A stretch of 64,000 bases of DNA from Bacteroidales bacterium. GTDB taxonomy: Bacteria; Bacteroidota; Bacteroidia; Bacteroidales; UBA932. The DNA is taken from assembly GCA_017480345.1 (NCBI GenBank), contig JAFVAU010000010.1:40083-104082 (forward strand), written 5' to 3'. Position 1 is the stretch's first letter; each line of letters begins with the position of its first letter. Positions 44,144-52,935 of this stretch are shown piece after piece. Below the pieces are notes generated by a model. It worked only from the letters and a program-made list of their open reading frames with translations. It made no database searches and had not been told where the DNA came from. A program made the position numbers and the translations under genes.

Positions 44144-46153
44144 ATGAAAAAGTCATTGATTATCATGATTTCACTGCTTTCCTTTGCAGCCTGCGCCCCC
44201 AAGAGCGGTGCTCCGGCATTGGACCTTACGGACCTTGACACCACCGCCAGTCCCAAGGCGGACTTCTACCAGTATGCCACCGGCGGCTGGCAGGTCAAGA
44301 ATCCCCTTCGTCCTGAATTTCCCCGTTATGGCAGTTTCGATGCCATCCGTGAGCGTACCCAGGAGAACCTGAACGCACTCTTTGAGAGCATGACCACCCT
44401 GGAGGCGGCCAAGGGAAGCGTGGATCAGAAAATATCCGACCTTTATAAGATGGCCCTGGATTCCACCACCCGCAATGCCCTGGGTGCCCAGCCCATCCAG
44501 CCTTACATCGCCGAAATTCAAGCCGTGGAAACCCGCGACCAGCTTGCTACCCTTCTGGGTAAGATGAACCTCTACGGAGAAGGCGGCTTCCTGGGTGCCG
44601 GCGTTGAGGCAGACCTCGTCAACAGCGACATCCAGGTCCTGTACCTGGGTCAGGGCGGCCTGGGCATGGGAGACCGTGACTATTACCTCAAACCCGAGAA
44701 CCAGGCCCTCTACGACGGCTACCAGGCCTACCTGGTGAAGGTCCTCAATCTGGCCGGTATTGAAGACGCAGAAAACATAGCCCAAAAAGACCTGGTTGTA
44801 GAAACCGCCATGGCCAAAATTTTCTGGTCCCGCGAGCAAAACCGCGATATGCAGGCCATCTACAACCCTATGTCCAGCCGGGAAATCTACCAGCGCTGGC
44901 CCGGTCTCCGCTTTGACAAACTCTGCGCTGCCGCCGGCATCCCCGACCAGGAGAAAATCATTGTCCAGCAGCCTTCTTACTTCGACGGCCTTTCCAGCAT
45001 GCTGGAGAAATGCGACCTGGAAACCCTGAAGGCGTACCTGCTGTGCCAGTTCGTGAGCGAGCAGGCCGGTTCCCTGAGCGACGAATTCTATACCGCCTCC
45101 TGGGAGTTCTTCTCCCACCAGATGGCGGGCGCCCAGGAGCAGCAGCCCCGTTGGAAACGCGCCATGAGCGTGCCGAACGGCCTGCTGGGAGAAGCCGTGG
45201 GAGAGATGTACGTAAGCCGTTTCTTCCCGGAGAGTTCCAAGCAGAAAATGGTGACCCTGGTGGAGAACCTGCGCACCGCCCTGGGCCAGCACATCGATGC
45301 CCTGGAGTGGATGAGCGACACCACCAAGGTGCGCGCCCGTGAAAAACTGGCCGCCTTCACCGTCAAAATCGGCTATCCGGACAAGTGGAAAGACTACAGC
45401 ACCCTGGACATTGACCCGTCCAAGACTTACTACGAGAACCTGCGTGGCGCCAGCGCCTGGTATGTGCAGGACAACCTGCAAAAGCTGGGCAAGCCCACGG
45501 ACAAGACCGAATGGGGCATGACGCCTCAGACGGTGAACGCCTACTACAACCCCACCACCAACGAGATTTGCTTCCCGGCCGCCATCCTTCAGAAGCCCTT
45601 CTTCGACCCGGATGCCGACGATCCCGTGAACTACGGCGGTATTGGCGTGGTCATCGGGCACGAAATGTCCCACGGCTTTGACGACCAGGGCTCCATGTTC
45701 GACGCTTCCGGCAACATGGTGAACTGGTGGACCGATTTCGACAAAGCCAAGTTCGACGAGCTGGGCAGCAAGCTGGCCGCCCAGTTTGACGCAGTGGAAG
45801 TGCTGCCCGGCGTCCATGCCAACGGCCGCTACACCCTGGGTGAGAACATCGGAGACCATGGCGGCCTGTCCATCGCCTTTACGGCCATGGAGAACGCCAC
45901 CGCCGGCAAGAAGGACCCCATGATTGACGGCTTCACCCGCGCCCAGCGTTTCTACCTGAGCTACGGCGCCATCTGGGCCCAGAACATCACGGACCAGGAA
46001 AAGGCCCGTCTCACCAACCTGGATCCCCATTCCCTGGCCGTGAACCGCGTGAACGTGTCGGTGCGCAACTTCCAGACCTTCTTCGATGCCTTCGACATCC
46101 ATGAGGGCGATCCGATGTTCCGTCCGGAGGAGGAACGCGTGCACATTTGGTAG
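44144..46153 (+). CDS. pepO: M13-family zinc metallopeptidase (PepO/neprilysin type), lipoprotein
   Basis: The 669-residue protein has a lipoprotein signal (LLSFAACAP, lipid Cys near 17), a long helical M13 N-terminal domain and the catalytic domain with GHEMSHGFDD (HExxH at 506-510) and ENIGDHGG near 567, which supplies the third zinc ligand. It ends with CxxW-like HIW, as in neprilysins. It cleaves oligopeptides in the periplasm or at the surface. The reading frame is open upstream to 43349 but the signal peptide fixes the start. Confidence 0.93.
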   Translation: MKKSLIIMISLLSFAACAPKSGAPALDLTDLDTTASPKADFYQYATGGWQVKNPLRPEFPRYGSFDAIRERTQENLNALFESMTTLEAAKGSVDQKISDLYKMALDSTTRNALGAQPIQPYIAEIQAVETRDQLATLLGKMNLYGEGGFLGAGVEADLVNSDIQVLYLGQGGLGMGDRDYYLKPENQALYDGYQAYLVKVLNLAGIEDAENIAQKDLVVETAMAKIFWSREQNRDMQAIYNPMSSREIYQRWPGLRFDKLCAAAGIPDQEKIIVQQPSYFDGLSSMLEKCDLETLKAYLLCQFVSEQAGSLSDEFYTASWEFFSHQMAGAQEQQPRWKRAMSVPNGLLGEAVGEMYVSRFFPESSKQKMVTLVENLRTALGQHIDALEWMSDTTKVRAREKLAAFTVKIGYPDKWKDYSTLDIDPSKTYYENLRGASAWYVQDNLQKLGKPTDKTEWGMTPQTVNAYYNPTTNEICFPAAILQKPFFDPDADDPVNYGGIGVVIGHEMSHGFDDQGSMFDASGNMVNWWTDFDKAKFDELGSKLAAQFDAVEVLPGVHANGRYTLGENIGDHGGLSIAFTAMENATAGKKDPMIDGFTRAQRFYLSYGAIWAQNITDQEKARLTNLDPHSLAVNRVNVSVRNFQTFFDAFDIHEGDPMFRPEEERVHIW

Positions 46154-47271
46154 CGGAGCGCTTCATATCCCGGAAACTCAAGTTCCAAGGAAACGTGGCG
46201 GCGATAGCTATCGCCGTCAGTTTCTTTGTCATTATCGTGGCTGTGGCCGTCAGCTCCGGATTTCGTTCCGCCATCCGGGAAGGCGTGGCGGCCATGACCG
46301 GCGATATTTCCATCGCCCCTTTCCCATCGGCCGATAACGAGCCTGTCTCCATGCCTGCCGTCATCCCCGAGACGGAGGCCATCCTTTCCCTTCCGGGCGT
46401 GAAAAGCATTACGCCGGTGGCCGTGCGGGCGGGAATCGTCAAAAACGGGGAGACGGTGCACGGGGTTTTGGTCAAGGGACTCCCCGGCCAGCAGGATAGC
46501 GCTCTCCGGGTATCCATTCCCCATCGGCTTGCCGAAATCATGCAGCTGGGAGAAGGGGACGACCTCACCACTTATTTCATAGGGGAGAAGCTCCGGGCGC
46601 GCAAATTCAAAATTGCCCGGGTGCACCGGGATCTGGTGGAACTGGACGACAATCTGCTGGTCTATGCTTCTTTGGAGGATATCCAGCGCCTGAACGGCTG
46701 GGATTCCACCCGCGTCTCCTCCCTGGAAGTGCGGCTTTCCGAAGGCGCAGACCTCGGGCGCCTGACCCTGGCCATCGGCACCCTGGCGGAGGACTATTAT
46801 GTCACTTCTTCCCGCCAGGCCTATCCGCAGGTCTTCGACTGGCTGAATCTGCTGGACTACAACGTGCTCATCATCCTGATTCTGATGACGGTGGTGGCCG
46901 GCTTCAATATGGTGAGCGGCCTTCTGATCATGCTTCTTAGGAACATCTCCACCATAGGCACGCTCAAGACCCTGGGGATGGACAACCGCTCCGTGGGAAG
47001 GCTTTTTGTGCGCATTGGGGCCGAGGCTGTCCTCAAAGGCATGCTGGTGGGCAATGCCGCCGCCCTCCTTTTCTGCCTCATTCAGGGAACCACCCATCTC
47101 ATCCCCCTGGATCCGGTCAATTACTTCGTTTCCTGGGTTCCGATAAAGGTGAATCTGCTTTGGATTCTGCCGGCCGATGCCGCCGCTTTCGCCGGCATCC
47201 TGTTGCTTTTGTGGCTGCCTTCCCGCGTGGTGGCCCGGATAGACCCCGCCCAGACGGTCAAGGCCGATTAA
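46147..47271 (+). CDS. FtsX/LolE-like ABC transporter permease
   Basis: The 374-residue protein has an N-terminal membrane helix (about 17-38), a periplasmic core domain and three C-terminal helices (near 240-262, 290-315 and 340-360), the MacB/FtsX fold. The best start is the TTG at 46147, which overlaps the pepO stop by 7 nt; no ATG is near. LNMISTIGTLKTLGM-type sequence (RNISTIGTLKTLGMD) is the coupling helix. No ATPase gene is next to it, so the partner must be encoded elsewhere; it may take part in lipoprotein release. Confidence 0.8.
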   Translation: MVAERFISRKLKFQGNVAAIAIAVSFFVIIVAVAVSSGFRSAIREGVAAMTGDISIAPFPSADNEPVSMPAVIPETEAILSLPGVKSITPVAVRAGIVKNGETVHGVLVKGLPGQQDSALRVSIPHRLAEIMQLGEGDDLTTYFIGEKLRARKFKIARVHRDLVELDDNLLVYASLEDIQRLNGWDSTRVSSLEVRLSEGADLGRLTLAIGTLAEDYYVTSSRQAYPQVFDWLNLLDYNVLIILILMTVVAGFNMVSGLLIMLLRNISTIGTLKTLGMDNRSVGRLFVRIGAEAVLKGMLVGNAAALLFCLIQGTTHLIPLDPVNYFVSWVPIKVNLLWILPADAAAFAGILLLLWLPSRVVARIDPAQTVKAD

Positions 47272-48191
47272 CGGGGATACACCTTGCTGTAATAGGCGTA
47301 GGTGTTGAGGACATTGTCCACGTAGGAGCGGGTGTGGTGCCCTTCCGGCAGATAGTTCTTGACGCTTTCCCAGCGGCTGTCGTCCGTGCCTTCTTCCCGG
47401 GCTTTTTCCAATAATTGGATTAGTTTCCCTTCTCCCATGTTGTAGGCCGCCAGGGCAAAGGAGGTGGCTTCCTGGGGGTCTGCCGCTGTGGGAGTGAACA
47501 TCTTTTCCATCCTTTTCAGGTAACGGGCACCCACGGAAATGTTGACGGCCGGGTTCAGCAGCATCTCTTCCGAATAGCGGTCGCTCAGGATTTGCATGAG
47601 CCCTATGGCGCCTTTGGAGGAGTTGGCGTCGTTGTGGAAGCGGGACTCATGGTAGGCCACGGCAGCCAGCAGCCTCCAGTCCCAGCCTATGCTGTCTGCG
47701 CTGGCGCGCAGGAGGTTGTCGTACTGGCTGATGGATTTCAGGTTCACCGTCTTCCCGGAGAAATAGCGTTTCTGCATCCGGTTGAAGCGGGCCGATGCCG
47801 TGAGTTCCGTTATCCACTGGTTGATGTGCCTGAGGGCTTCCACTTCGTCTTCGCGTACGGCCCAGACGCTTCCGTCGGCGAAGGAACGGGAGGTGACCAG
47901 CCCCCTCAAGGCAGTGTCCGGAGGGTCGTTCACTACGGCCAGGTCCAGGCTTCCGTGCCTCAGGGAGTCCAGAATGAAACTACTCCGGGCCAGGACGATG
48001 CTCACTTGGAGGTTCTTGTCCTCTGCATACTTCTTGACAAGGGACCGGTGGAACTCGGCATCCTGGACGGGGATGGCACAGCGGATGGCCTCCTGAGGCG
48101 GAGCGCTCCAAGGGGAGTTGTTGCTGCTGATGGGAATCAGGAGCATCGTGAGGGCGCAGGCGGCCGAATATCCCAGCGATCTCAAATTCAT
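47268..48191 (-). CDS. MltF-like lytic transglycosylase
   Basis: The 307-residue protein has an N-terminal signal or membrane segment, a shortened solute-binding-like domain (about 37-130) with LDLAVVNDPP, and an SLT domain from about 160 with the catalytic glutamate Glu182 in AYHESRFHNDA, then SSKGAIGLMQ and AAYNMGEGK. It cleaves peptidoglycan between MurNAc and GlcNAc. It follows the porin gene by one base, and its end overlaps the convergent permease gene by four. Confidence 0.88.
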   Translation of the reverse strand: MNLRSLGYSAACALTMLLIPISSNNSPWSAPPQEAIRCAIPVQDAEFHRSLVKKYAEDKNLQVSIVLARSSFILDSLRHGSLDLAVVNDPPDTALRGLVTSRSFADGSVWAVREDEVEALRHINQWITELTASARFNRMQKRYFSGKTVNLKSISQYDNLLRASADSIGWDWRLLAAVAYHESRFHNDANSSKGAIGLMQILSDRYSEEMLLNPAVNISVGARYLKRMEKMFTPTAADPQEATSFALAAYNMGEGKLIQLLEKAREEGTDDSRWESVKNYLPEGHHTRSYVDNVLNTYAYYSKVYPR

Positions 48192-48192
48192 G

Positions 48193-50754
48193 TCAGCGTC
48201 TGCCTGTTTGTCTTATGGACTCACCGCTCCCGCCTCCGGCGCCTCCCAGGCCGGAACTGGCACGGGCAGAGAGGGTTTTGGCTGCTCCCAGCCGGGGATA
48301 GAAGGGCCAGCTGATGCCCACTTTGATCATGCCGGGCGGCTGGATATAGTGATGGGCGGTAAAGTAGTCCCGGTTTTTCATGGGCCAGCCCCGGCCGGCA
48401 TTTTCCATCTTGATGAAGATGCAGCACTTCTTCCACTGCATGTTCACAAAGACGTCGAAAATGACGGTGTTACCATACTTTTCCTCTTTCTGCAGGTGGA
48501 AGACACCGGCCACCGGATTGAAGGCGGGTGCATACCACAGGGTATTGTAGCGGGCGTTCAAGCCCAGTTGCAGTTGCAGCGTCTTGGGGCTCACGATATT
48601 GAACTGCGCATACCACCTCAAGTTCAGCGCCAGAAGCGGCAGCGGCAGCACGTCCGGCTGGGAAGAGAACTGCAGCAGGGCCTCGTTGTCCAGGTGGATG
48701 GGGCCGAAGGCGAAGTCCTTGCGGAGGGTGGCGGAAATCACGCTCATGGGGGTGGTGTTCTGCCGGGCTACGCCCAGGGTGTCGTAGTAGACGTTTCCGG
48801 ACAGGAGGGCATATCCTACCCCGGCCCTCAGTTTCCAGTGGGGAATGTCCAGTTTGGCTTCTATCCGGGTGGTGGATGCCTTGGAGAAGTTGTTCTCCCA
48901 CTGGTAGTGGTTGGTATAGAAGTGCTGCTGGAAGAAATCCGGCTGTTCCAGCCGCGTCTCAAATTTGGCCGACAGGGAGATGGGGCTGTCCGGCTGCCGT
49001 CGGAAGGGGTAGAAATTCACCTTGGCGTCGGCCTTGACGAAGAAATCTCCCACCTCGGTTCCGGCGAAGTTGAAAAGGCCGGTGGCGTTCCACTGGAAAT
49101 ATCGGCCTGCGCGGCCTTCTGCGCCGGCATAGGCATAGAAACTGTTCCAGCGGTGGTTGGAAGGTTTGTACAGGGTTTCGTTGGGGGACTGGAGGTAGAA
49201 GGTCTGGAAGCGGTTGCCCACGCCGCCTTCCACTTTGGAGACGATGGCGTCTTCCTTCCAGGGCTGCAAGCGCACATACAGGCGGTTTTCCAGGCGCATG
49301 TTCCTCAGGGAGTCCGAACTCTGGGAAGGGTTGATGTTGAACTGCTCGTTGAAAAAGAGGCTCTGCCACTCGTCGGTTTTGTCCACATACCGCCGGCTAT
49401 AGGTGCTGAATTCCGTGGAGGTGCCGATGAAGCCGGTGGTGATATTGGTGTTCAGGGTATCGGCCTTCACCCACGCCGTGTCTTTCCGGTGGCGGAGCTT
49501 CTCGATGAAATCGAAGGGGATTCGGAAACTCTGGTCATAGAAGGCCGTGAGTTTCTTGTAGCGGTAGGAGGCTGCGGCCAGGTTCACGTCGATTTCCCGC
49601 ACGTCCAGCAGGGTGTCCCGGATCATGGCGTTGTCCCGCACACCGCCGCTTTCCGTACGGTTGCCGTGGTTGTAGATGAATCCGGCATGGGCCAGGTAAC
49701 GCTTGCCCAGGTAGTTTGCATTCACAAAATAGTTGCGGTTGTCCGTATGCTCGTTCTTGAGGATACCGGCGCCGCCGTAGCGCTTCATCTCGGCCGCCAC
49801 GTTGAGGGAGGGGAGGATGTTCTGCGTGGTGAACACGCGGAAATCGTCGGTGGACAAGGTGCTGTTGTTGAACAGGTTGCCGGCATATTCCAGCTCCGTA
49901 TAAGGCGTCTTGGTGTTGAAGGAGGGGAGGTTGTCCGCCGTGTAGCTCCAGGTTTCCAGCGTCTGGTAGAAGGAGGCCGATTTCTCCTGATTCCGGCGGA
50001 ACCAGTTCAGCTGCTCCGCGGCCGATCCGGGCATGCCCAGCCAGGAGGCCCCCACGTCTTCCCGCATGAAGGGGAGGTCGTAGAAGTGGTAATTGGCGGT
50101 GGTGTCCCACTCAAATACCTCCATCTGGTTGTTCAGGCGGTTGTGCCGCCAGGTGACCAGACGCTTGAACTGCAGGGAATCCGGCAGGAAGGCGGTTTCC
50201 AGCACGCGGGGCGTGTTCTGGACAATGCTGTCCTTGATGCGCTGGAGGCTGTCCTTGCGGTGCAGGATGGAATCCTGGCGGTGGCGGATGGCCGGGTAGG
50301 TGACGTTCTCGTAGGTCCAGCGCTTGCGCTCGGCCTTGCTCATGGAGGCCCATTTCTTTTCCCATGCGGCCTTGGCGGCGGCGGTGGAATCGGCCAGGAA
50401 GAGGGAATCTATCCGGGGCCAGAGGAGGGAGTCTCCTTCGGCCTTGAGGGAGTCCACCACCAGTTTGTGGGTATAGCTGTCCTTGGTGGCCACGTACCAC
50501 TCGTAGAGGAAGGGGTTGGTGTATTGGAGGCTGTCCGGAACCTTCATGGTGTCCCGGGCGAAGACCTTGGGCACGGTGTCCTTCTGGTCGACGAAGAGGT
50601 CGAAGTATTCCTCTTCCAGGGTGTCGGGCCGATTATAGGGCACAAGGGTGGCCCGTGCACGTCCGCTGCGGGCCACATCAATGCCCAGCGTCTGTGCCAG
50701 AACCGCCCCTGTGATGGCTGCGGGTAAGAGGATTTTGGACCACATCTTTGCCAT
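48193..50754 (-). CDS. Putative outer-membrane porin (Bacteroidetes PF14121 type)
   Basis: I chose the ATG at 50754 (MAKMWSKILL); earlier in-frame ATGs lie in the promoter box. The 853-residue protein has a signal peptide, a charged coiled region with many lysine, aspartate and glutamine residues (about 130-190) and a long C-terminal part with alternating hydrophobic and polar residues and many aromatic residues, as in large beta barrels. The layout matches the family of putative porins found only in Bacteroidetes. Transport substrate is unknown. It is first in an operon with the lytic transglycosylase. Confidence 0.75.
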   Translation of the reverse strand: MAKMWSKILLPAAITGAVLAQTLGIDVARSGRARATLVPYNRPDTLEEEYFDLFVDQKDTVPKVFARDTMKVPDSLQYTNPFLYEWYVATKDSYTHKLVVDSLKAEGDSLLWPRIDSLFLADSTAAAKAAWEKKWASMSKAERKRWTYENVTYPAIRHRQDSILHRKDSLQRIKDSIVQNTPRVLETAFLPDSLQFKRLVTWRHNRLNNQMEVFEWDTTANYHFYDLPFMREDVGASWLGMPGSAAEQLNWFRRNQEKSASFYQTLETWSYTADNLPSFNTKTPYTELEYAGNLFNNSTLSTDDFRVFTTQNILPSLNVAAEMKRYGGAGILKNEHTDNRNYFVNANYLGKRYLAHAGFIYNHGNRTESGGVRDNAMIRDTLLDVREIDVNLAAASYRYKKLTAFYDQSFRIPFDFIEKLRHRKDTAWVKADTLNTNITTGFIGTSTEFSTYSRRYVDKTDEWQSLFFNEQFNINPSQSSDSLRNMRLENRLYVRLQPWKEDAIVSKVEGGVGNRFQTFYLQSPNETLYKPSNHRWNSFYAYAGAEGRAGRYFQWNATGLFNFAGTEVGDFFVKADAKVNFYPFRRQPDSPISLSAKFETRLEQPDFFQQHFYTNHYQWENNFSKASTTRIEAKLDIPHWKLRAGVGYALLSGNVYYDTLGVARQNTTPMSVISATLRKDFAFGPIHLDNEALLQFSSQPDVLPLPLLALNLRWYAQFNIVSPKTLQLQLGLNARYNTLWYAPAFNPVAGVFHLQKEEKYGNTVIFDVFVNMQWKKCCIFIKMENAGRGWPMKNRDYFTAHHYIQPPGMIKVGISWPFYPRLGAAKTLSARASSGLGGAGGGSGESIRQTGRR

Positions 50755-50760
50755 ATCCTG

Positions 50761-50768
50761 CAAAGATA
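50761..50768 (-). promoter_or_regulatory. -7 promoter box of the porin gene
   Basis: TATCTTTG on the minus strand ends 6 nt before the ATG at 50754. Confidence 0.65.
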
Positions 50769-50814
50769 CGAATTTAGCCTTAACTCACCAAATCCCCCCG
50801 GAGCCGCCCCGGAA

Positions 50815-51828
50815 CTAGATAAACATGTCAGTGGAGATGGCTCCGGCAGCCAGCAACACGGCCAGCACCACCAGGTCTATGAGCCAGAGCACGAAGATGA
50901 CCAGGCCGGGTTTCCAGGAGGGGGACTTGAAGCCGAAGATGAGCTGGATGCCCCCATACAGGAGCCCTACGAAGGGGAGGATGACGGCCAGGGCAACGAG
51001 CACCACGCCCCAGGTCTGAGAAAGCAGGTCGGTAATGAAGGGCGCTTCCTCGGCAATCTCCTGCAGCCATTCGTTCCAGGGAATATGGAAAAGCTGGGGT
51101 CCGTGGAAGGTGAGCAGGGACATGGAGGCCAGGCCGGAGGTGCCTCCGATCAGGAGGATAATGCCCACGGCCACCAGGAAGATGCGGCCAAACTGTTTGA
51201 AGAAGTCCGAGTGGGCCACTTCACGGGCGGCGTCGCCCATCTCGTGGATGCCGGCCTGCACGTTGCGTTTGATTTCATCGGCCGTACCGCTGTCTCCTTT
51301 CATGGCCCAGCGGTCCTGTGCCGTTCGGGCTGCCGGCATGGCCACCCAGAGGAGGCAGTACAAAACGGGAATGGAGAGGCTCCAGGCCCCGTGCTGCGCT
51401 CCGCCGAAGAAGGTGATCAGGGTGAGCGCGGCAAAGCCCAGCCGCAGCCAGGTTACGTCAATGCCAAAGAAGGAGGCCAGGCCGCTGCAGACGCCGCCCA
51501 GGCGCTTGTTATCCAGGTCCCGGAATAGCTTTTTCTTCCCCTTGGGCGTTTCGTTTTCCGCCTGGGGGTCTTCGGCCTCGATGCGCTCCGGTCGGCCAAT
51601 CACCTCAATGACGCCCTGGATGTCCACTGCCGCCACCACGCGGCCCCGGCAACGCTCTCCCAGGAGCTCCGCGATGCGCTCTTCGATTCCGTCCATGATT
51701 TCCCGGCCGCCTTCCTGGGGAAGGTAGTGGTTCTCCAGCTCCCGGATGTATCGGCCCAGGGCCTCGGCGGCGTCCTTTTCCAGGGTGAAGGCGTATCCGC
51801 CAATGCTGTATTGTTCTGTCTGCGTCAT
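50815..51828 (-). CDS. PspC-domain membrane protein, long form
   Basis: The 337-residue protein has an N-terminal cytoplasmic region (about 1-98), a PspC domain with KKLFRDLDNKRLGGVCSGLASFFGIDV (about 97-123) and four to six membrane helices, including a C-terminal cluster (about 225-335). PspC proteins sense or counter membrane stress. It is third in a unit with a short PspC protein and a PadR regulator, spaced by 2-3 nt. Confidence 0.85.
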   Translation of the reverse strand: MTQTEQYSIGGYAFTLEKDAAEALGRYIRELENHYLPQEGGREIMDGIEERIAELLGERCRGRVVAAVDIQGVIEVIGRPERIEAEDPQAENETPKGKKKLFRDLDNKRLGGVCSGLASFFGIDVTWLRLGFAALTLITFFGGAQHGAWSLSIPVLYCLLWVAMPAARTAQDRWAMKGDSGTADEIKRNVQAGIHEMGDAAREVAHSDFFKQFGRIFLVAVGIILLIGGTSGLASMSLLTFHGPQLFHIPWNEWLQEIAEEAPFITDLLSQTWGVVLVALAVILPFVGLLYGGIQLIFGFKSPSWKPGLVIFVLWLIDLVVLAVLLAAGAISTDMFI

Positions 51829-51830
51829 GG

Positions 51831-52163
51831 CTATTTGTTTTTCAGGGTTTCAATGCTTTGGACCATCTCCTGCCAGGCGGCGTCCATTTCTGCGAGCTGG
51901 CTGCGTCCCTTTTCCGTAATCACGTAATACTTGCGGGGCGGGCCCTGGGTGGACTCTTCCCAGCGGTAGCTCAGGAGGCCCTGGTTCTTCTGGCGGATGA
52001 GGAGGGGATAGAGCGTCCCTTCCACCACCAGCATGCCCACGGCTTTCAGTTCTTCGAGGATGCTGGAAGCATAGGCTTCCTTGCGGCTCAGGATACTGAG
52101 AATGCAGTATTCCAGCACGCCTTTCCGCATTTGGGAGCGGACATTTTCACTTGCAGTATCCAT
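51831..52163 (-). CDS. PadR-family transcriptional regulator
   Basis: The 110-residue protein is a winged-helix regulator: KGVLEYCILSILSRKEAYASSILEELKA and VVEGTLYPLLIRQKNQGLLSYRWEES are the PadR core, followed by PPRKYYVITEKGRSQLAEMDAAW. It lies between two PspC genes and probably controls their common promoter. Confidence 0.9.
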   Translation of the reverse strand: MDTASENVRSQMRKGVLEYCILSILSRKEAYASSILEELKAVGMLVVEGTLYPLLIRQKNQGLLSYRWEESTQGPPRKYYVITEKGRSQLAEMDAAWQEMVQSIETLKNK

Positions 52164-52166
52164 AAT

Positions 52167-52724
52167 CTATTTCTTATAGGTTGAGAAACGGGACATGTTT
52201 TCCGCCGTGGCCGGGAGACCGCGCAGTTCGCACTTCTGGGCGGGCGTTTCGGCCACCGGCACGACGATCCAGAGGATGACGTAGATCCAGAATCCGGCGC
52301 TGCCGCAGATGAGGGCGGCCAGCATGAATACCCGAATCAGGGTAACATCCACGTCCAGATACAGGGCCAGGCCGCTGCAGACGCCGGCAATCCGTTTCCC
52401 GTCCGGGTCCCGGTACAGTTTGCGGGGCATCTTTCCGCTGTCGGAAGTGAAGGTGCTGCCGTTTTCGGCCGATCCGTCCGGCATGCCCAGGGTACTCACC
52501 ACCCGTTCCACCACTTCCAGTGTAACCACCCGCTCTCCGCTCACTTCCTGGGCAAAGAGTTCTCCTATGCGGCTTTCAATCTCTTCCATCACTTCCGTCT
52601 TCTGCCCTTCGGGTACGCTGAGCCGGGCGCGGAAGTGGCTCAGGTACACGGTGAGGCGGTCGTAGGCGTCTTCATTCATGGTGAAGGGCCGTCCGCCAAG
52701 CGATACATTGATGACTTTCTTCAT
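52167..52724 (-). CDS. PspC-domain membrane protein, short form
   Basis: I chose the ATG at 52724 (MKKVINVSLGGRPFTMNED). The 185-residue protein has a cytoplasmic N-terminal region like that of the long form (about 1-100, with a helix resembling SHFRARLSVPEGQKTEVMEEIESRIGEL) and a PspC domain with KLYRDPDGKRIAGVCSGLALYLDVDVTLIRV, then two membrane helices. It is first in the PspC-PadR-PspC unit; a TATCTTTG box lies 32 nt upstream. Confidence 0.85.
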   Translation of the reverse strand: MKKVINVSLGGRPFTMNEDAYDRLTVYLSHFRARLSVPEGQKTEVMEEIESRIGELFAQEVSGERVVTLEVVERVVSTLGMPDGSAENGSTFTSDSGKMPRKLYRDPDGKRIAGVCSGLALYLDVDVTLIRVFMLAALICGSAGFWIYVILWIVVPVAETPAQKCELRGLPATAENMSRFSTYKK

Positions 52725-52756
52725 GGTTTTATGAATTTCATAAGTATTTTCCGATG

Positions 52757-52764
52757 CAAAGATA
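52757..52764 (-). promoter_or_regulatory. -7 promoter box of the PspC-PadR operon
   Basis: TATCTTTG on the minus strand, 32 nt before the ATG at 52724. It is the likely target of the PadR protein. The gap from here to 52935 otherwise holds only AT-rich sequence and the fumarase terminator. Confidence 0.55.
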
Positions 52765-52854
52765 TAAATTATTTTTGGTACTTTGCAATACAAAGTAGTA
52801 AATTTTTCAAGTTTCTTTGTTGCGTGGTGTGGATGTGATTGATAATAAGTTGTT

Positions 52855-52891
52855 TAAGAAAATCCTCCTCAGAAAATTTCCGAGGAGGATT
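52855..52891 (-). terminator. Terminator of the fumarase gene
   Basis: On the minus strand AATCCTCCTC pairs with GAGGAGGATT (52870-52861 side) around a short loop, followed by TTCTTAA. It lies about 44 nt past the fumarase stop. Confidence 0.7.
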
Positions 52892-52935
52892 TGCGTAAGT
52901 GTTTGTGAGTTAGGAACTTCTGTTCCACGGATGGG

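Noticed and set aside
48118-50727. An 869-codon open frame on the plus strand
   Set aside because: It is antisense to the porin gene and glycine/valine-rich without domains; high GC suppresses stops in this phase.
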